Assembly (NCBI GenBank): GCA_022009795.1 | Contig: CP091724.1 | Location: 1,401,501-1,465,500, forward strand | Origin: Anaerotruncus sp. | Lineage (GTDB): Bacteria; Bacillota; Clostridia; Oscillospirales; Acutalibacteraceae | Length of the DNA: 64,000 bases | Direction: 5' to 3' | Shown: in pieces, positions 10,776 to 20,331 of the stretch | How positions within the stretch are numbered: position 1 is the first letter of the stretch | Layout: each line of letters starts with the position of its first letter | The notes under the pieces: model-generated | What the model saw: the letters and a program-made list of their open reading frames with translations, nothing else | Databases searched by the model: none | What the model was told of the DNA's origin: nothing | Program-made: the position numbers and the translations under genes

Positions 10776-11936
10776 ACGCCGGCAATCTCCGCATCAACAA
10801 TTTCTTTTAAAAACGAATGAACGCTTTGCATTGAATAAGATTCAAGCACCTGCATATTTTTTCTGACTGCCTCGGCGCGTGAAAAATCGTTTTTATTATT
10901 CATAATATCGCTGAGCGCCTGCACAAAATCATGCTGCGAGTTTAAACTGCACGCAATTCCCTCACCGCCGAAAGCAAATAGATCGCTGCTGCCCCTGATA
11001 TCGGAAACAACACAGGGCAGGCCGCAGCTCATTGCCTCAAGCACGGCAACGGGCAGCCCCTCCTGAAGCGAGGTGAGCAAAAACGCATCTGCGGCGCAAT
11101 CCATTTCGTGAATATCATTGCCGTAGCCCATAAGGCGCACATTTTCGCCGAGTGAATTATCATCTATGTATTTTTGCAATTTATCCTGCAAAGGGCCTTT
11201 GCCCCTTACAAAAAATTTTACCACATTTCGACTTTCGTTTACAAGCCCTTTGATAACATTAAGCGCAAAGAGCAGATTTTTTCTCTCCGTAAGCTCAGAA
11301 ACGCAAAAAACGGCAAAATCACCGTTTTTAAGCCCAAGGCTTTCTCTTTTTTCGCGCCTGATATCCGCATCAAATGCATAACCGCCGAGGTTTACGCCGA
11401 TTCCGTTTGAGCGAAGCACGCGCGGCTTTTTAAAAATGCGATTTTGCAAATTCATAATCTTCGTTATTTATTGTGATTATCGCATCCGTGAAGCAGGGAC
11501 GCAAATTTTTTTCGAGCGGATAAAAAAGCGCCCAATTTAGCGCGGGCGCGCCTTTCCAAAAATGGAAGCCGTGCACCATATAGATAACCTTGGTGCCGTA
11601 TTTTTTTCGTGCCGACTTTGCCGCAAGGCGCGTCATCATGCCCATAACCGGTTCGTTTGTGAGCACGGCGTCGTACCGATTTTCGGCAAAATGCCGTTTA
11701 AGTCGGCAAAAGCCCTTTAAATTTTTGGGAGAAAGCGGGCTTCGGCACAAATCCACAACTTTTAAGCGCGGATTGCCGCACTGCGCAAGTCGGCTTTTTA
11801 AATTTTCAAGCTTGCCGCCCACATCCGAGCAAATCAAATCAACCGAATAGCCCTCGTTAATAAAGGCATTTATATGCTCTGTCCAAAATTGAAGCAAGTG
11901 CAATTCCGTGGCGGTTATAAGAATTTTAGGTGGCAT
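10772..11936 (-). CDS. Glycosyltransferase family 4 (GT-B)
   Basis: About 387 aa. Starts MPPKILITATELHLLQFW, one base after the transketolase stop. VHGFHFWKGAP and LTNEPVMGMMTRLAAK resemble CapM/EpsD-type GT4s that act early in repeat-unit synthesis. Donor-site motif LQEGLPVAVLEAMSCGLP (EX7E) near residue 290. One frameshift near 11443 (TTTTT read as TTTT) joins ...NNEDYEFAKSHF to KKPRVLRSNGIGVNL. Overlaps the next GT4 by ATGA. Confidence 0.85.
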
Positions 11937-11937
11937 T

Positions 11938-12862
11938 TTATTTGATTCCGATTTCTTCGGAAATCCTTTCAAAAATTTTTTCGGCGCTCATACCGTAAAT
12001 TTCCCTTAAATATTTTTGCGAGCCTACAGTGGAGGAATATTTATCCTCAAGCCCGATTAAAGCAAGGCGGGCTTTGCACGGGGCGGTTGCCATAACCTCT
12101 GCCACGGCGCTGCCGAAGCCGCCCACGATATTATGCTCCTCAACGGTGGCGATAATTTCAAATTCCGCGGTGCATTTTTTGATTAAAGCCTTATCTATCG
12201 GCTTAACGGAAGGAAATGTGTAAACCGCAGGGGTTATTCCCGCATTTTCAAGCATTTTTGCCGCGCCGGCAACCTCTTCATAAACGGCACCGGTTGAAAA
12301 CAGAGCAACCCTTTTGCCCTGCCGAATTTCAATGGCTTTGCCCACCGTAAAATCAACTGCGTTTTCGTGAATTTTCGGCTCGCCGCCCCTGCCGAGTCTT
12401 AAATAACAGGTGCCCGGGGTTTCATACATGGCTTTGGTGCACGCCGCAGCCTCTGCCGCATCGCCCGGGGCAAACACGGTCACATCCGGCATTGCGCGCA
12501 TAACGGCAATATCCTCGGTGGCGTGGTGGCTCATGCCGAGAGGGCCGTAAGTAAACCCGCCGCCCACGCAAACTATTTTAACATTTGCATTGTGATAAGC
12601 GCAATCGTTTCTTATTTGCTCTATGCAGCGCAAAGTGGGAAAATTGCCTATGGAATATGTGAACACCGTTTTGCCGCAAAGCGCCATGCCGGCGGCAAAG
12701 CCCGTCATATCCTGCTCGGCTATGCCGGCATTTATAAATTGATCGGGGAATTTTTCCCAAAACGGCTTCAGCACACCGAAGCCCAAATCGCCTGTGATAA
12801 GCACCACATTTTTATCCTTTTCGGCTATATCCATAAGGGTTTTTAACAAAAGAGTCTCTCAA
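11938..12862 (-). CDS. Transketolase C-terminal subunit (Pyr domain and C domain)
   Basis: About 307 aa. Split transketolases carry the PP domain and the Pyr plus C domains on two chains that together bind TPP and move a two-carbon ketol unit. Here INAGIAEQDMTGFAAGMA contains the Glu that activates TPP, and GFTYGPLGMSHHATEDIAVM is the typical segment after it. Upstream of an internal ATG, sequence MRDSFVKTLMDIAEKD can be read from a TTG at 12862 if the TTTTT at 12841-12845 loses one base; this matches the family N-terminus and sits behind GAGG. Otherwise the chain starts at 12831. It pairs with the N-terminal subunit upstream. Its place inside a glycan operon suggests a role in making a sugar donor. 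Confidence 0.88.
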
Positions 12863-12922
12863 AAGCAATTACCTCTTGTAAGACGAAACGGCCAACGAAG
12901 CATTGACCGTTTTATGTGTTTA
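12863..12922 (-). other. Intergenic hairpin between the transketolase subunit genes
   Basis: On the minus strand ACGGTCAA and TTGGCCGT (one G-U pair) can form an 8-bp stem with a 7-nt loop just before the SD of the C-subunit gene. It has no T-run, so it is more likely an RNA-stability element than a terminator. Confidence 0.35.
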
Positions 12923-13768
12923 TTATTTATCTTCATAAGGGTCCTTAACGCCCTGCGGCATTGCGGCTTTTAATTCGGCAACGGCGTTATCATACTCCCA
13001 GCCGTCATGCGGGAAGCGATAATGCCAAAGAATATCGTTTTCCATAAATGATATTCCCTTGCCCTTAACCGTGTTTGCGATTATAACGCTCGGCGAGCCC
13101 TTATGATTTTTTGCAAGCTCAAAAGCCCTTTGCAAAGCGGCGTGATCATGCCCGTCTATATCAAGCACATTCCAGCCGAACGCGCGCCATTTATCGGCAA
13201 ACGGGCTGAGCTTAATTGTGTTTTCGCAATAATCAAGGCTTTGCATTTTATTATGGTCAACAACGGCGATAAGATTATCAAGCCCGTAATGGTTTGCCAC
13301 AAGCGCGGCCTCCCAAACCGAGCCTTCATCGCATTCCCCGTCTCCGAGAACGGCAAAAGCCCTGTAATTTTTATTATCCTTCTTGGCTGCCATTGCCATG
13401 CCTGCGGCAACGGGCAGACCGTGACCGAGCGAACCTGTGGAAAAATCAACGCCCGGAACGCCTTTATGCGAAACATGACCCGAAAGGCGCGAGCCGTTTT
13501 GATAAACGGTAAGAAGCTCGGCGGGGTCAAAAAATCCCGTTTCTGCCAAGGCGGCATAAATTGCCGCGCCCGCGTGGCCTTTTGAAAGAATGACTCTGTC
13601 CCTTTTCGGATCATCGGGAAACTTAGGATCAACATTTGCAACGCCGCTGTAAATCACGGCCACAATATCGGCCACACTTAAAATCGAGGCTATATGAGAA
13701 GCGCCGGAATGATGAGTCATCTCCACAGCGTGGCGCCTTATAAGCCAGGCAAGCTGTTCACTTTTCAC
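12923..13768 (-). CDS. Transketolase N-terminal subunit (TPP-binding PP domain)
   Basis: 281 aa, uninterrupted. SGASHIASILSVADIVAVIY, SKGHAGAAIYAALAE (the His that contacts TPP), DFSTGSLGHGLPVAAGMA, and the GDG...N metal/TPP motif from GDGECDEGSVWEAA to HYGLDN. Ends with FMENDILWHYRFP, typical for the N-subunit. Start: GTG at 13768 (MKSEQLAWLIRRH) follows GGTGAT; an in-frame TTG ten codons earlier is possible but gives no family sequence. Works with the C-subunit downstream; ordinary pentose-phosphate transketolases are one 650-aa chain, so this pair is likely a specialised enzyme. Confidence 0.9.
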   Translation of the reverse strand: MKSEQLAWLIRRHAVEMTHHSGASHIASILSVADIVAVIYSGVANVDPKFPDDPKRDRVILSKGHAGAAIYAALAETGFFDPAELLTVYQNGSRLSGHVSHKGVPGVDFSTGSLGHGLPVAAGMAMAAKKDNKNYRAFAVLGDGECDEGSVWEAALVANHYGLDNLIAVVDHNKMQSLDYCENTIKLSPFADKWRAFGWNVLDIDGHDHAALQRAFELAKNHKGSPSVIIANTVKGKGISFMENDILWHYRFPHDGWEYDNAVAELKAAMPQGVKDPYEDK

Positions 13769-13812
13769 TGAAATCACCAACCGTTCATGCACTGCCAAAG
13801 CCGTGCAAAACT

Positions 13813-14763
13813 TTAATCAACCGCGGAAACCGCCAAAAGCGCCTGCATATCCTCATCGCTCAAATGCCAATCCGATGCGACAACATTTTGATGCACCTGA
13901 TTCGGATTTTTAACACCGATAAGCACAACACTGTCGCGGATCCTATCCATAATAAACCTGATGGCAACTGCCGAAACAGGCTTGTTTACCTTTTGCGATA
14001 TTTGCCTGAGCACTTTAACCGTTTCCAAATTTTGCTTTAATTTTTCGCCGTGGAAATTAACATAAATATCACGCGAGCGGCGATCGTCCGCCCCGAAATC
14101 AACATTGTTTTCATTATATTTTCCGCTTAAAATTCCCTGCCCGAGCGAGCCCCAGGTAAGCGGAGTTAAGCCGTACTCATCGCGAAAAAGCAAGCAATTC
14201 GCTTTCAAATTTGCGGCAAAGCAAGCGAATATTCGTTTTGAACGGAAACAAAATATTTTTGAGCATTCGCGAATTTCATCCATATCGCAGGCGTGCACAT
14301 TGGAGAGCGCAAAATACCTGATTTTGCCCTGGCTGCGAAGTGTTTCAAGCGTTTGCACAACCTCGGCAAGAGGAGTAACGCCGTCCCTGTAATGCACGGT
14401 GTAAATATCTATGTAATCCGTGCCGAGCCTTTTAAGCGACTCTTCACATGCTGAAATTATATATTCCTTTGAATTATCATAAACCGTGGGTTTGCCCTGC
14501 TCGGCGCGAACGCCGAATTTATCGGAGATAACAACCTTGCTTCTGTTTTTACCGAGCGCCTTGCCCAAAATCGTTTCGGACACGCCGAGGCCGTAGGTTG
14601 CGGCGGTGTCAAAAAAGTTAATTCCGCTTTCAAACGCCGCCTGCACGGAAGCGGTTAAATCATCCATATTCGTTTTGCCCCAGCCGTACATTCCCATAGG
14701 GCAGCCGCCAATGCAAATGCGGGAGACATTTAAATCGCTGTTTTTAATTTTGATATATTCCAA
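13813..14763 (-). CDS. Aldo/keto reductase
   Basis: 316 aa NAD(P)H-dependent (beta/alpha)8 oxidoreductase. Tetrad residues are visible: Asp and Tyr in NFFDTAATYG, Lys in VVISDKFG, His in IYTVHYRD. C-terminal IGVKNPNQVHQNV matches the cofactor loop. ATG at 14763 lies 9-10 nt after AAGGTGA. Residues about 163-180 (CFRSKRIFACFAAN) do not fit the family, but the +1 frame there reads FVSVQNEYSLALPQ, exactly what AKRs have; so two compensating indels, near 14255 and near 14205, hide in an apparently intact reading frame. Between the sugar transferase and transketolase, it probably reduces a sugar intermediate for the surface glycan. Confidence 0.88.
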   Translation of the reverse strand: MEYIKIKNSDLNVSRICIGGCPMGMYGWGKTNMDDLTASVQAAFESGINFFDTAATYGLGVSETILGKALGKNRSKVVISDKFGVRAEQGKPTVYDNSKEYIISACEESLKRLGTDYIDIYTVHYRDGVTPLAEVVQTLETLRSQGKIRYFALSNVHACDMDEIRECSKIFCFRSKRIFACFAANLKANCLLFRDEYGLTPLTWGSLGQGILSGKYNENNVDFGADDRRSRDIYVNFHGEKLKQNLETVKVLRQISQKVNKPVSAVAIRFIMDRIRDSVVLIGVKNPNQVHQNVVASDWHLSDEDMQALLAVSAVD

Positions 14764-14767
14764 AGGC

Positions 14768-15491
14768 TCACCTTAATTCTTTCCCGAAACGGCGAAGAAA
14801 AAAATTTTTTTGCACAACGCCGAAAAGCGTTTTAAAAAAGATTTTTCACATCCGTTTTTAAAAAGAAACCTCCGCGGCATATTTCACACGAAGCGCATTT
14901 TTTTATATTTTTAAGCACATATTTTTTTCGTACATTTCATCGGCATTTTTCGCTGCCGACTATCTCATCAAGATTTATAAAAGTGCACGAGCTGAAATCC
15001 GTTATTCCGGGGCGAACCTTTAATATGTATTCTTCATCGCCGGAATAAAGCTTTGTGTATCGCAAAAGCTCGGGGCGCGGACCGACAAAGCTCATTTCGC
15101 CGCGTATTATATTAAAAAGATTTGCAAGCTCATCCATTTTTGTTTTGCGCAAAAACCTGCCCACCCGCGTTATGCGCGGATCGTTCAGCGCGGTGGTGCC
15201 GCCGCCGATTTTATCGGCATTTTTAACCATTGTGCGAAATTTAAAAATCCGAAACGGCTTGCCGAGATAGCCGCACCTTTCGGCGCGGTAAAAAACGGGA
15301 AAGCCGCTGCACAGGGCAACCGAAGCAGCCGTTAAAAGCATAAGCGGCGAAAGCAGCACAACGGCAACCGCGGCAAACACAAAATCAAGCGCGCGCTTAA
15401 CATATCTGTTATAAACACCTTTATAGCCCGTTATCTGCTCGGGCGGCGGAAGGATTATATTCAGTTGTTTCAATTCTTCCGTTGTTTTCAT
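14768..15491 (-). CDS. Initiating sugar-phosphate transferase (bacterial sugar transferase family)
   Basis: About 240 aa polyisoprenyl-phosphate hexose-1-phosphate transferase; it starts repeat-unit synthesis by loading the lipid carrier. One re-entrant hydrophobic helix (ALDFVFAAVAVVLLSPLML), then AERCGYLGKPFRIFKFRTM, TRVGRFLRKTKMDELANL (catalytic Asp-Glu) and MSFVGPRPEL, in the family order. Start ATG 15491 (MKTTEELKQL) chosen over a longer reading. The open frame stops at 14937, but correcting runs near 14945, 14925, 14848 and 14820 extends it through NADEMYEKYVLKNIKKM and DVKNLFKTLFGVVQ to about 14768; the C-terminal coordinate is approximate. First gene of the operon. Confidence 0.82.
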
Positions 15492-15561
15492 AAAAGCTCT
15501 TTCGTTAAACACTTACACACTTGCGTTTTTTTGCGCCGTTTTTTTGATTACATACAATATA

Positions 15562-15590
15562 ATTATAGTATATCACAGTGATATAGTCAA
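15562..15590 (-). promoter_or_regulatory. Sigma-A promoter of the polysaccharide operon
   Basis: Minus-strand TTGACT (15585-15590), 17-nt spacer, TATAAT (15562-15567). Transcription would start near 15555, giving a leader of about 64 nt to the sugar-transferase ATG. It is the only strong promoter seen for the 12 minus-strand genes down to 2699. Confidence 0.85.
15569..15585. promoter_or_regulatory. Palindromic operator-like site in the promoter spacer
   Basis: TATATCAC-A-GTGATATA is a perfect 8-1-8 inverted repeat that fills the spacer between -35 and -10. A dimeric repressor here would block RNA polymerase directly. The regulator is not encoded nearby and I cannot match the site to a named family. 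Confidence 0.6.
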
Positions 15591-15705
15591 CAATTCCATA
15601 GTAAAAAGCGCGCAAATTCATCGCCTAAATCCTGCAGAATTAGGCTGAATTGCGCCCTCTTTGACAATTTATAACCGTTATATATTTTATTTGCTTATAA
15701 TGAAT

Positions 15706-16251
15706 TTAAATTTCTTTGCCTGCATCATGAGCGGACTTTTTGAATTTTTTTGCAAATTCAGCCGCTTTTTTTGGAATAATGAGCGGCATTTTTCGGCGAT
15801 TTTAATGCTGCGTGCGGCGTCAATTGCGGCAACAGCTTTGGCAGGCACGCCGATTATAAGCGAATTATCGGGGAAATGCTTATTTTTCCGTAACAAGCGC
15901 ACCGGCGCCCACAAGGCAGTTTTTGCCGATAACCGCGCCGTTCATAACCGTTGCATTCATTCCTATAAGACTGCCGCTGCCTACGGTGCAGCCGTGAAGC
16001 ACGGCGTTGTGACCGACGGAAACATCATCGCCGATAACGGCGGGAAATCCCGGTGTGCAATGCACTGTGCAATTATCCTGAATATTTGAATTTTTGCCGA
16101 TAATTATTTTTTCATCATCGCCCCTGAGCACGGCGCCGAACCAAGCGGAGCTGCCCTGCCCCATTTGCACCCTGCCGATAACGCAGGCATTATCCGCCAC
16201 GAAAGCGGCGTTATTTACATCGGGCACGAAGCCCTTATAATTCATAATCAT
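15706..16251 (-). CDS. Gamma-carbonic anhydrase-like hexapeptide-repeat protein
   Basis: About 181 aa left-handed beta-helix protein of the gamma-CA/YrdA-PaaY family. Repeats GRVQMGQGSSAWFGAVLRGD, then the zinc-ligand histidines in NCTVH and VSVGHNAVLHGCTVG. After repairs near 15893 (TTTTT) and 15767 (T7) the chain ends in a helix (KAAEFAKKFKKSAHDAGKEI) as is usual. ATG follows the Gx-gene stop directly (TAAATG) with AAAGGGTGAT upstream. Family members include CO2 hydratases and acyl-transferase-like proteins; the His triad fits metal binding but activity is not assured. Last gene of the rnf-linked operon. Confidence 0.82.
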
Positions 16252-16769
16252 TTAATCACCCTTTGCCGAATTTGTTTTGCCGAGGCGCTTAATCAAAATT
16301 CCGCCGACTATGCCGACAGCCGCGCCCGTTACCGAGCCGCTTACAAGTAACACAGGCAAATAATAAAGCGCGCCGAGATTGCGCATAATAATGCCTGCGG
16401 CAACGAGCTGGCCTATATTATGAGCCGCCGCGCCGAGCACCGAAACGCCCACGGGCGACAGGCGAAGCATTTTTTTGACGCTGCCATAACGGCAAACGAA
16501 AGCAAACCGCCTGCAAGGCTGTAAATCATGGCGGAAATTCCGCCGAAGGTTACGCCCACGAGCACAATTCTTATAATAGAAATACAAAATGCATCCTTGG
16601 CTGAAAGCGTATAAAGCGCGGTGAGCACCGCCAAATTTGCGAGGCCGAGCTTTATGCCCGGAATACCGATATTGAGCGGAATTAAGCTTTCAAAATAGGA
16701 AAGCACAAACGCCAGCGCAACATTGAGCCCGAAATATGCGATTTTTCGTGATTTATTATTCATCTTCAT
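16252..16769 (-). CDS. Gx transporter / heptaprenyl diphosphate synthase component I-like membrane protein
   Basis: About 172 aa, five or six hydrophobic helices (PF07456 type). Blocks: NIGIPGIKLGLANLAVL, RIVLVGVTFGGISAMIYS, SPVGVSVLGAAAHNIGQL. Despite the 'heptaprenyl diphosphate synthase component I' name used for the family, it looks like an ECF S-component-type membrane protein. One frameshift near 16473 (T6) joins FAVMAASKK to MLRLSPVG. ATG overlaps the NusG-II gene by ATGA. The set ApbE / NusG-II / Gx next to rnf recurs in Clostridia by my recollection; the transported substrate is unknown. Confidence 0.75.
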
Positions 16770-17151
16770 CGGGCAACACCGTCCGGCATGGAATTTTTAT
16801 CGCCGTGAACCGTTATAACAACCTTATTCGGCAGGCACACAATGCTGCTGCCGCTTTTTTTGAAATTTCCGCGTGCTTAACGCAAATTTGATCGGGGCAA
16901 TCGGCATATTCCATATGCACCTTTCCGCCCGAAGCAACGGCAATATTTGTGATTTCGCCGCTTTCGTTTTTGATTTCAAAGCGGGAATCTTTATTTAAAT
17001 CAAGCGTTGCGCAAACCTCGCCGTTTACGGAAATTTCGGCACAGCTTCCCGATTTTGCGGCAAAATTAAAAATCAAAAGCAGGGCAACGCCCGCCGCAAG
17101 CACCGCGCAGAAAGCAACTGCATCGCCTTTTTTCAAAAAACCTTTTTTCAT
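16766..17151 (-). CDS. NusG domain II-containing small membrane-anchored protein
   Basis: About 128 aa. One N-terminal signal anchor (DAVAFCAVLAAGVALLLIF) and an extracellular beta domain with the family's HMEYADCPDQICVKH block (two Cys and His around it). The frame breaks at T7 near 16857; reading through restores ISKSGSSIVCLPNKVVITVH and the true end at 16766, overlapping the next ATG. Overlaps the apbE stop (ATGA). Role unknown; the CPDQ-C motif could bind a metal or a redox cofactor, but that is speculation. Confidence 0.78.
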
Positions 17152-18180
17152 TTTTTTACCAAATCCTTATAGCCTGCGGAATAATAAAGCGTGCCGTTTT
17201 TATCGAGGCAAACCGCTTCAACGCCGCTTTGTGAATCAACAAATTCGATTGCCTGCTCCGGCGGCATATCAAAAAGCGCGGTTGACAGCGCATCCGCAAG
17301 CGCGGTATCCGCGCAGATAACGCTCACCGAGCTTACATATTCGGGCGGCATTAAGGTTTCGGGTGAAATTATGTGGCAATAATTTTTGCCGTCTACTGTG
17401 AAATAGCGCTGATAATCACCGCTTGTTACAACGCCCGTGCCGTTTGAAACGGAAAGCACATCCAAATACCCGCCGCTTGGATTTTCGATTGCGATAGAAA
17501 ATGGCTTGCCGCCCTTTGTGCCGATTGTTTTGATATTGCCGCCGAGGTTTAAAACCGCACTGCTCCAGATATTGTTTTCGGCAATATAATCGGCGATTTT
17601 TTCGCAAACAAAGCCCTTGGCGATTGCGCCCACATCAAGGCTCATTTGCGAATCGGCAAAATAAACCGTAGACTCGTTTTCGTTTATAATCAGCTTTTTC
17701 GATATCGCAATGCAAAGCGGCGGCTTCAAGATCGGCTTGGCTCGGCAGCGCGGCGTTTTCGGGATTCGCGGCGGCCGCCTGAGAGGCATTGTGCCAAAGC
17801 GAAAGCACTGCGCCCATGGCAATATTTACCCTGCCGCCCGTAATTTCATAAGCCTGCTTGCCGAAAAGAAGCAAATCGATAATTGCCTTATCTGCCTTAA
17901 CGGGAGCCGCGGCGGCATTTTCGTTTATATATTTAAGATTTACAATGCCTTGATAATCCTTATAAATATTAAAAAGCCAGGAATATCGCAAATAGCTCAT
18001 TATAAACGGAATCAAAATGGCTGTTAAAGTCGGCCAGCGAGAAATCGGCGGCGGAGATTGACGCAGCCGTGTCAAAAAGATCAAGCATATCCTTTTTTTA
18101 TATGTTTCGCCGCCGGAGCTGCATGAAGAAAGGGAAAGAACAAGCAAAGCAGAAATGAAAAAAGCAATTATTTTTTTCAT
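17148..18180 (-). CDS. apbE: FAD:protein FMN transferase (ApbE), lipoprotein
   Basis: About 344 aa. ApbE hydrolyses FAD and attaches FMN by a phosphoester to Thr/Ser in [S/T]GAT motifs of extracytoplasmic proteins. N-terminal lipobox LSLSSC after MKKIIAFFISALLVL. Domain landmarks: SLDVGAIAKGFVCEKIADYI, SAVLNLGGNIKTIG, HIISPETLMPP and DTALADALSTALF (metal-binding D/T). Good SD GGGAGG. Breaks: near 18095 (T7), one or two near 18060-18000, and near 17693 (T5). Its natural targets are RnfG and RnfD, encoded upstream in the same direction; this context is strong support. Confidence 0.9.
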
Positions 18181-18258
18181 TATTTACCTCCCTTTTCAGC
18201 CATAAAATCACACGCTGCGGAACGGGATAAAAACCGAACCGCAGCCTTTTTAAATCAA

Positions 18259-19058
18259 TTATATTTTTCTGATAACCTTTGATGGGCACTTTTTGAGCGC
18301 ACACGCCGCACGCAATGCATTTATCATAATCGATATGCGCCACATTATCGGTTACTTTTTATTGCGCCCACAGGGCAATTTCTTTCGCAAATGCCGCATC
18401 CGATGCAGCCCGCTTGGCAATTTTGCTTAACGGATTTACCGCGCTGGCGGTTGTTGCACTGCACCCTGTAAACGGAATCATAGGGCACAATTTCAATCAG
18501 CTTTTGCGGGCAGGCTTTAACGCATTTGCCGCAGGCAATGCACAAATCGGATTCAACCACAGCCTTGCCGTTTATAATTCTGATTGCTTTACTGTCGCAC
18601 ACATCGGCGCAGCTGCCGTAGCCCATGCAGCCATAAACGCAAGACATATTGCCGCGCCCAAGCGCAAGCTTAACCGCAGTGCACGAGCCTGTGCCGTAAT
18701 AATTAAAGGTTTGGGTGCGCTTATCTTCTGTGCCGGAGCAGCGCACAAACGCCGTTTTACGAACAAATTCGCCCGCGTCAACCCCCATGATTTTTGCGAT
18801 TGCCTCCGCACCGCTTTTGCCGGCGGACGGGCAGGCGTTTACGGGAGCTTCGCCCTGAGCTATTGCCTTTGCAAGTGCGTCGCACCCCGCATAGCCGCAG
18901 GCGCCGCAGTTGTTGCCGGCAAGGCATTCGCGAACGGCAACCTCTTTTTCATCCACATCAACATGAAATGCCTTTTCGGCAATGCTGAGCACAATTGCAA
19001 TAATGAGACCGACTGCCGCAACAATTCCCGTTGCAATAAGAATATTATGTAAACTCAC
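18259..19058 (-). CDS. rnfB: Rnf complex subunit B (iron-sulfur ferredoxin-like)
   Basis: About 266 aa. N-terminal membrane helix, then the single-cluster motif ECLAGNNCGACGYAGCDALA, then several 4Fe-4S CxxCxxCxxxC sets including DLCIACGKCVKACP and GCIGCGICERNCP. Two indels near the C-terminus (TTTTT near 18356, TTTTT near 18294) must be fixed; the last cluster then reads KCIACGVCAQKCPSKVI and ends at 18259. RnfB is the likely entry point for electrons from reduced ferredoxin. Order C-D-G-E-A-B is that of Clostridium/Acetobacterium Rnf operons. Confidence 0.93.
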
Positions 19059-19070
19059 AATCGCACCCCC

Positions 19071-19649
19071 TTATTTAAGCGAGCTGAAGCCGTAAAAGGC
19101 TATCGCCATAAGGCAGGCGGTGAGAAGCACGGAGGGCGTGCCCTTAAATGCCTGCGGGAAATCGTTGTTTTCCGTTTTTTCACGGATGCCGGCAAGTATG
19201 ATGATTGCAAGCGCAAAGCCGCAAGCCGTGCCGAAGCCCGTTAAAACGGAGGTGATGAAATTATTACCGTCCTGCACATTGGTGAGCGAAACGCCGAGCA
19301 CTGCGCAGTTTGTGGTGATAAGCGGCAAATACACGCCGAGAGCCTTATGAAGCTTCGGCACAAATTTTTTGAGAAACATTTCGATAAACTGCACGATTGC
19401 GGCAATAACCAAAATGAAAACGATTGTTTTAAGATAATCAAGACCGAGCTTTTGGATAATACCCGTATAGAGCAAATTGGTGACGGCGCTTGAAATGGTG
19501 ATAACGAATATAACCGCACCGCCCATGCCGGCGGCGGTTTTAACGCTGCGCGAAACGCCGAGAAACGGGCAAATGCCGAGGAACTGGCTGAGCACAACAT
19601 TGTTAATAAGCGCGGTGGAAATCAGAACAAGAAACAGGGTTTTAAACAT
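19071..19649 (-). CDS. rnfA: Rnf complex subunit A
   Basis: 192 aa, uninterrupted, six hydrophobic helices. Typical segments: NNVVLSQFLGICPFLGV with the conserved Cys, and TTNCAVLGVSL with the second Cys, which lie opposite each other in the membrane and hold an Fe-S cluster in RnfA/RnfE and NqrD/NqrE. Start overlaps the rnfE stop by 8 nt. Homologous to RnfE, with inverted topology. Confidence 0.96.
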   Translation of the reverse strand: MFKTLFLVLISTALINNVVLSQFLGICPFLGVSRSVKTAAGMGGAVIFVITISSAVTNLLYTGIIQKLGLDYLKTIVFILVIAAIVQFIEMFLKKFVPKLHKALGVYLPLITTNCAVLGVSLTNVQDGNNFITSVLTGFGTACGFALAIIILAGIREKTENNDFPQAFKGTPSVLLTACLMAIAFYGFSSLK

Positions 19650-20328
19650 TCTTATCCACCTCCGTTTCTCCGTTGCACGAAAGCGAACAATTCATGCAAT
19701 CGCCCGTGCAGGCATCCTGCTTAACATGGCGGTTTGCACCCTTTGCGCCGAGCTTGTTTTGAAGCGCGCACAAAAACGCAAGCACAAGGAAAGCGCCGGG
19801 AGCAAGCACGAATATCGACACGCCCTCATAGCTTTGCGGCAAAATGCGCATTCCGAAAACGGAGCCGGAGCCGATAAGCTCGCGCACAATGCCGATGGAG
19901 GTGAGGCCGATTGTGAAGCCGAGACCCATGCCGATGCCGTCAAACATAGAGGGGATGATTTTATTTTTTGAAGCATAGCTTTCCGCCCTGCCCAAAATAA
20001 TGCAGTTTACAACAATGAGCGGAATATAAATTCCGAGAGAGTTATAAAGCGGGGTAACATAGGCATGCAAAAGCATTTCAACAATCGTTACGAAAGACGC
20101 AACTATAACAATATAAGCCGGCATACGAACGCCGTCAGGAATAACCTTGCGCAGTGCCGAAATCATCATATTGCTCATTATAAGCACGGCGGTGGTGGCA
20201 AGCCCCATGCCGATGCCGTTTACGGCAGAGGTGGTAACCGCCAAGGTGGGGCACATGCCGAGCATCAGCACAAAGGTGGGATTTTCGGTGATAATGCCGT
20301 TTTTAAGCCTTTCAAGATTTTTATTCAA
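19642..20328 (-). CDS. rnfE: Rnf complex subunit E
   Basis: 228 aa, uninterrupted. Six hydrophobic helices with MLGMCPTLAVTTS and VVNCIILGRAES carrying the cysteines that pair with those of RnfA. A cytoplasmic Cys-rich tail (DACTGDCMNCSLSCNG) follows the last helix: four Cys spaced 3-2-3. This tail is not part of the core RnfE fold as I know it and could bind a metal or Fe-S cluster. Spaced 3 nt after rnfG. Confidence 0.95.
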   Translation of the reverse strand: MNKNLERLKNGIITENPTFVLMLGMCPTLAVTTSAVNGIGMGLATTAVLIMSNMMISALRKVIPDGVRMPAYIVIVASFVTIVEMLLHAYVTPLYNSLGIYIPLIVVNCIILGRAESYASKNKIIPSMFDGIGMGLGFTIGLTSIGIVRELIGSGSVFGMRILPQSYEGVSIFVLAPGAFLVLAFLCALQNKLGAKGANRHVKQDACTGDCMNCSLSCNGETEVDKNV

Positions 20329-20331
20329 AGC

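Noticed and set aside
15661..15690. TTGACA followed by AT-rich sequence on the + strand
   Set aside because: No -10 at proper spacing and no + strand gene follows; it lies at the end of the gamma-CA gene.
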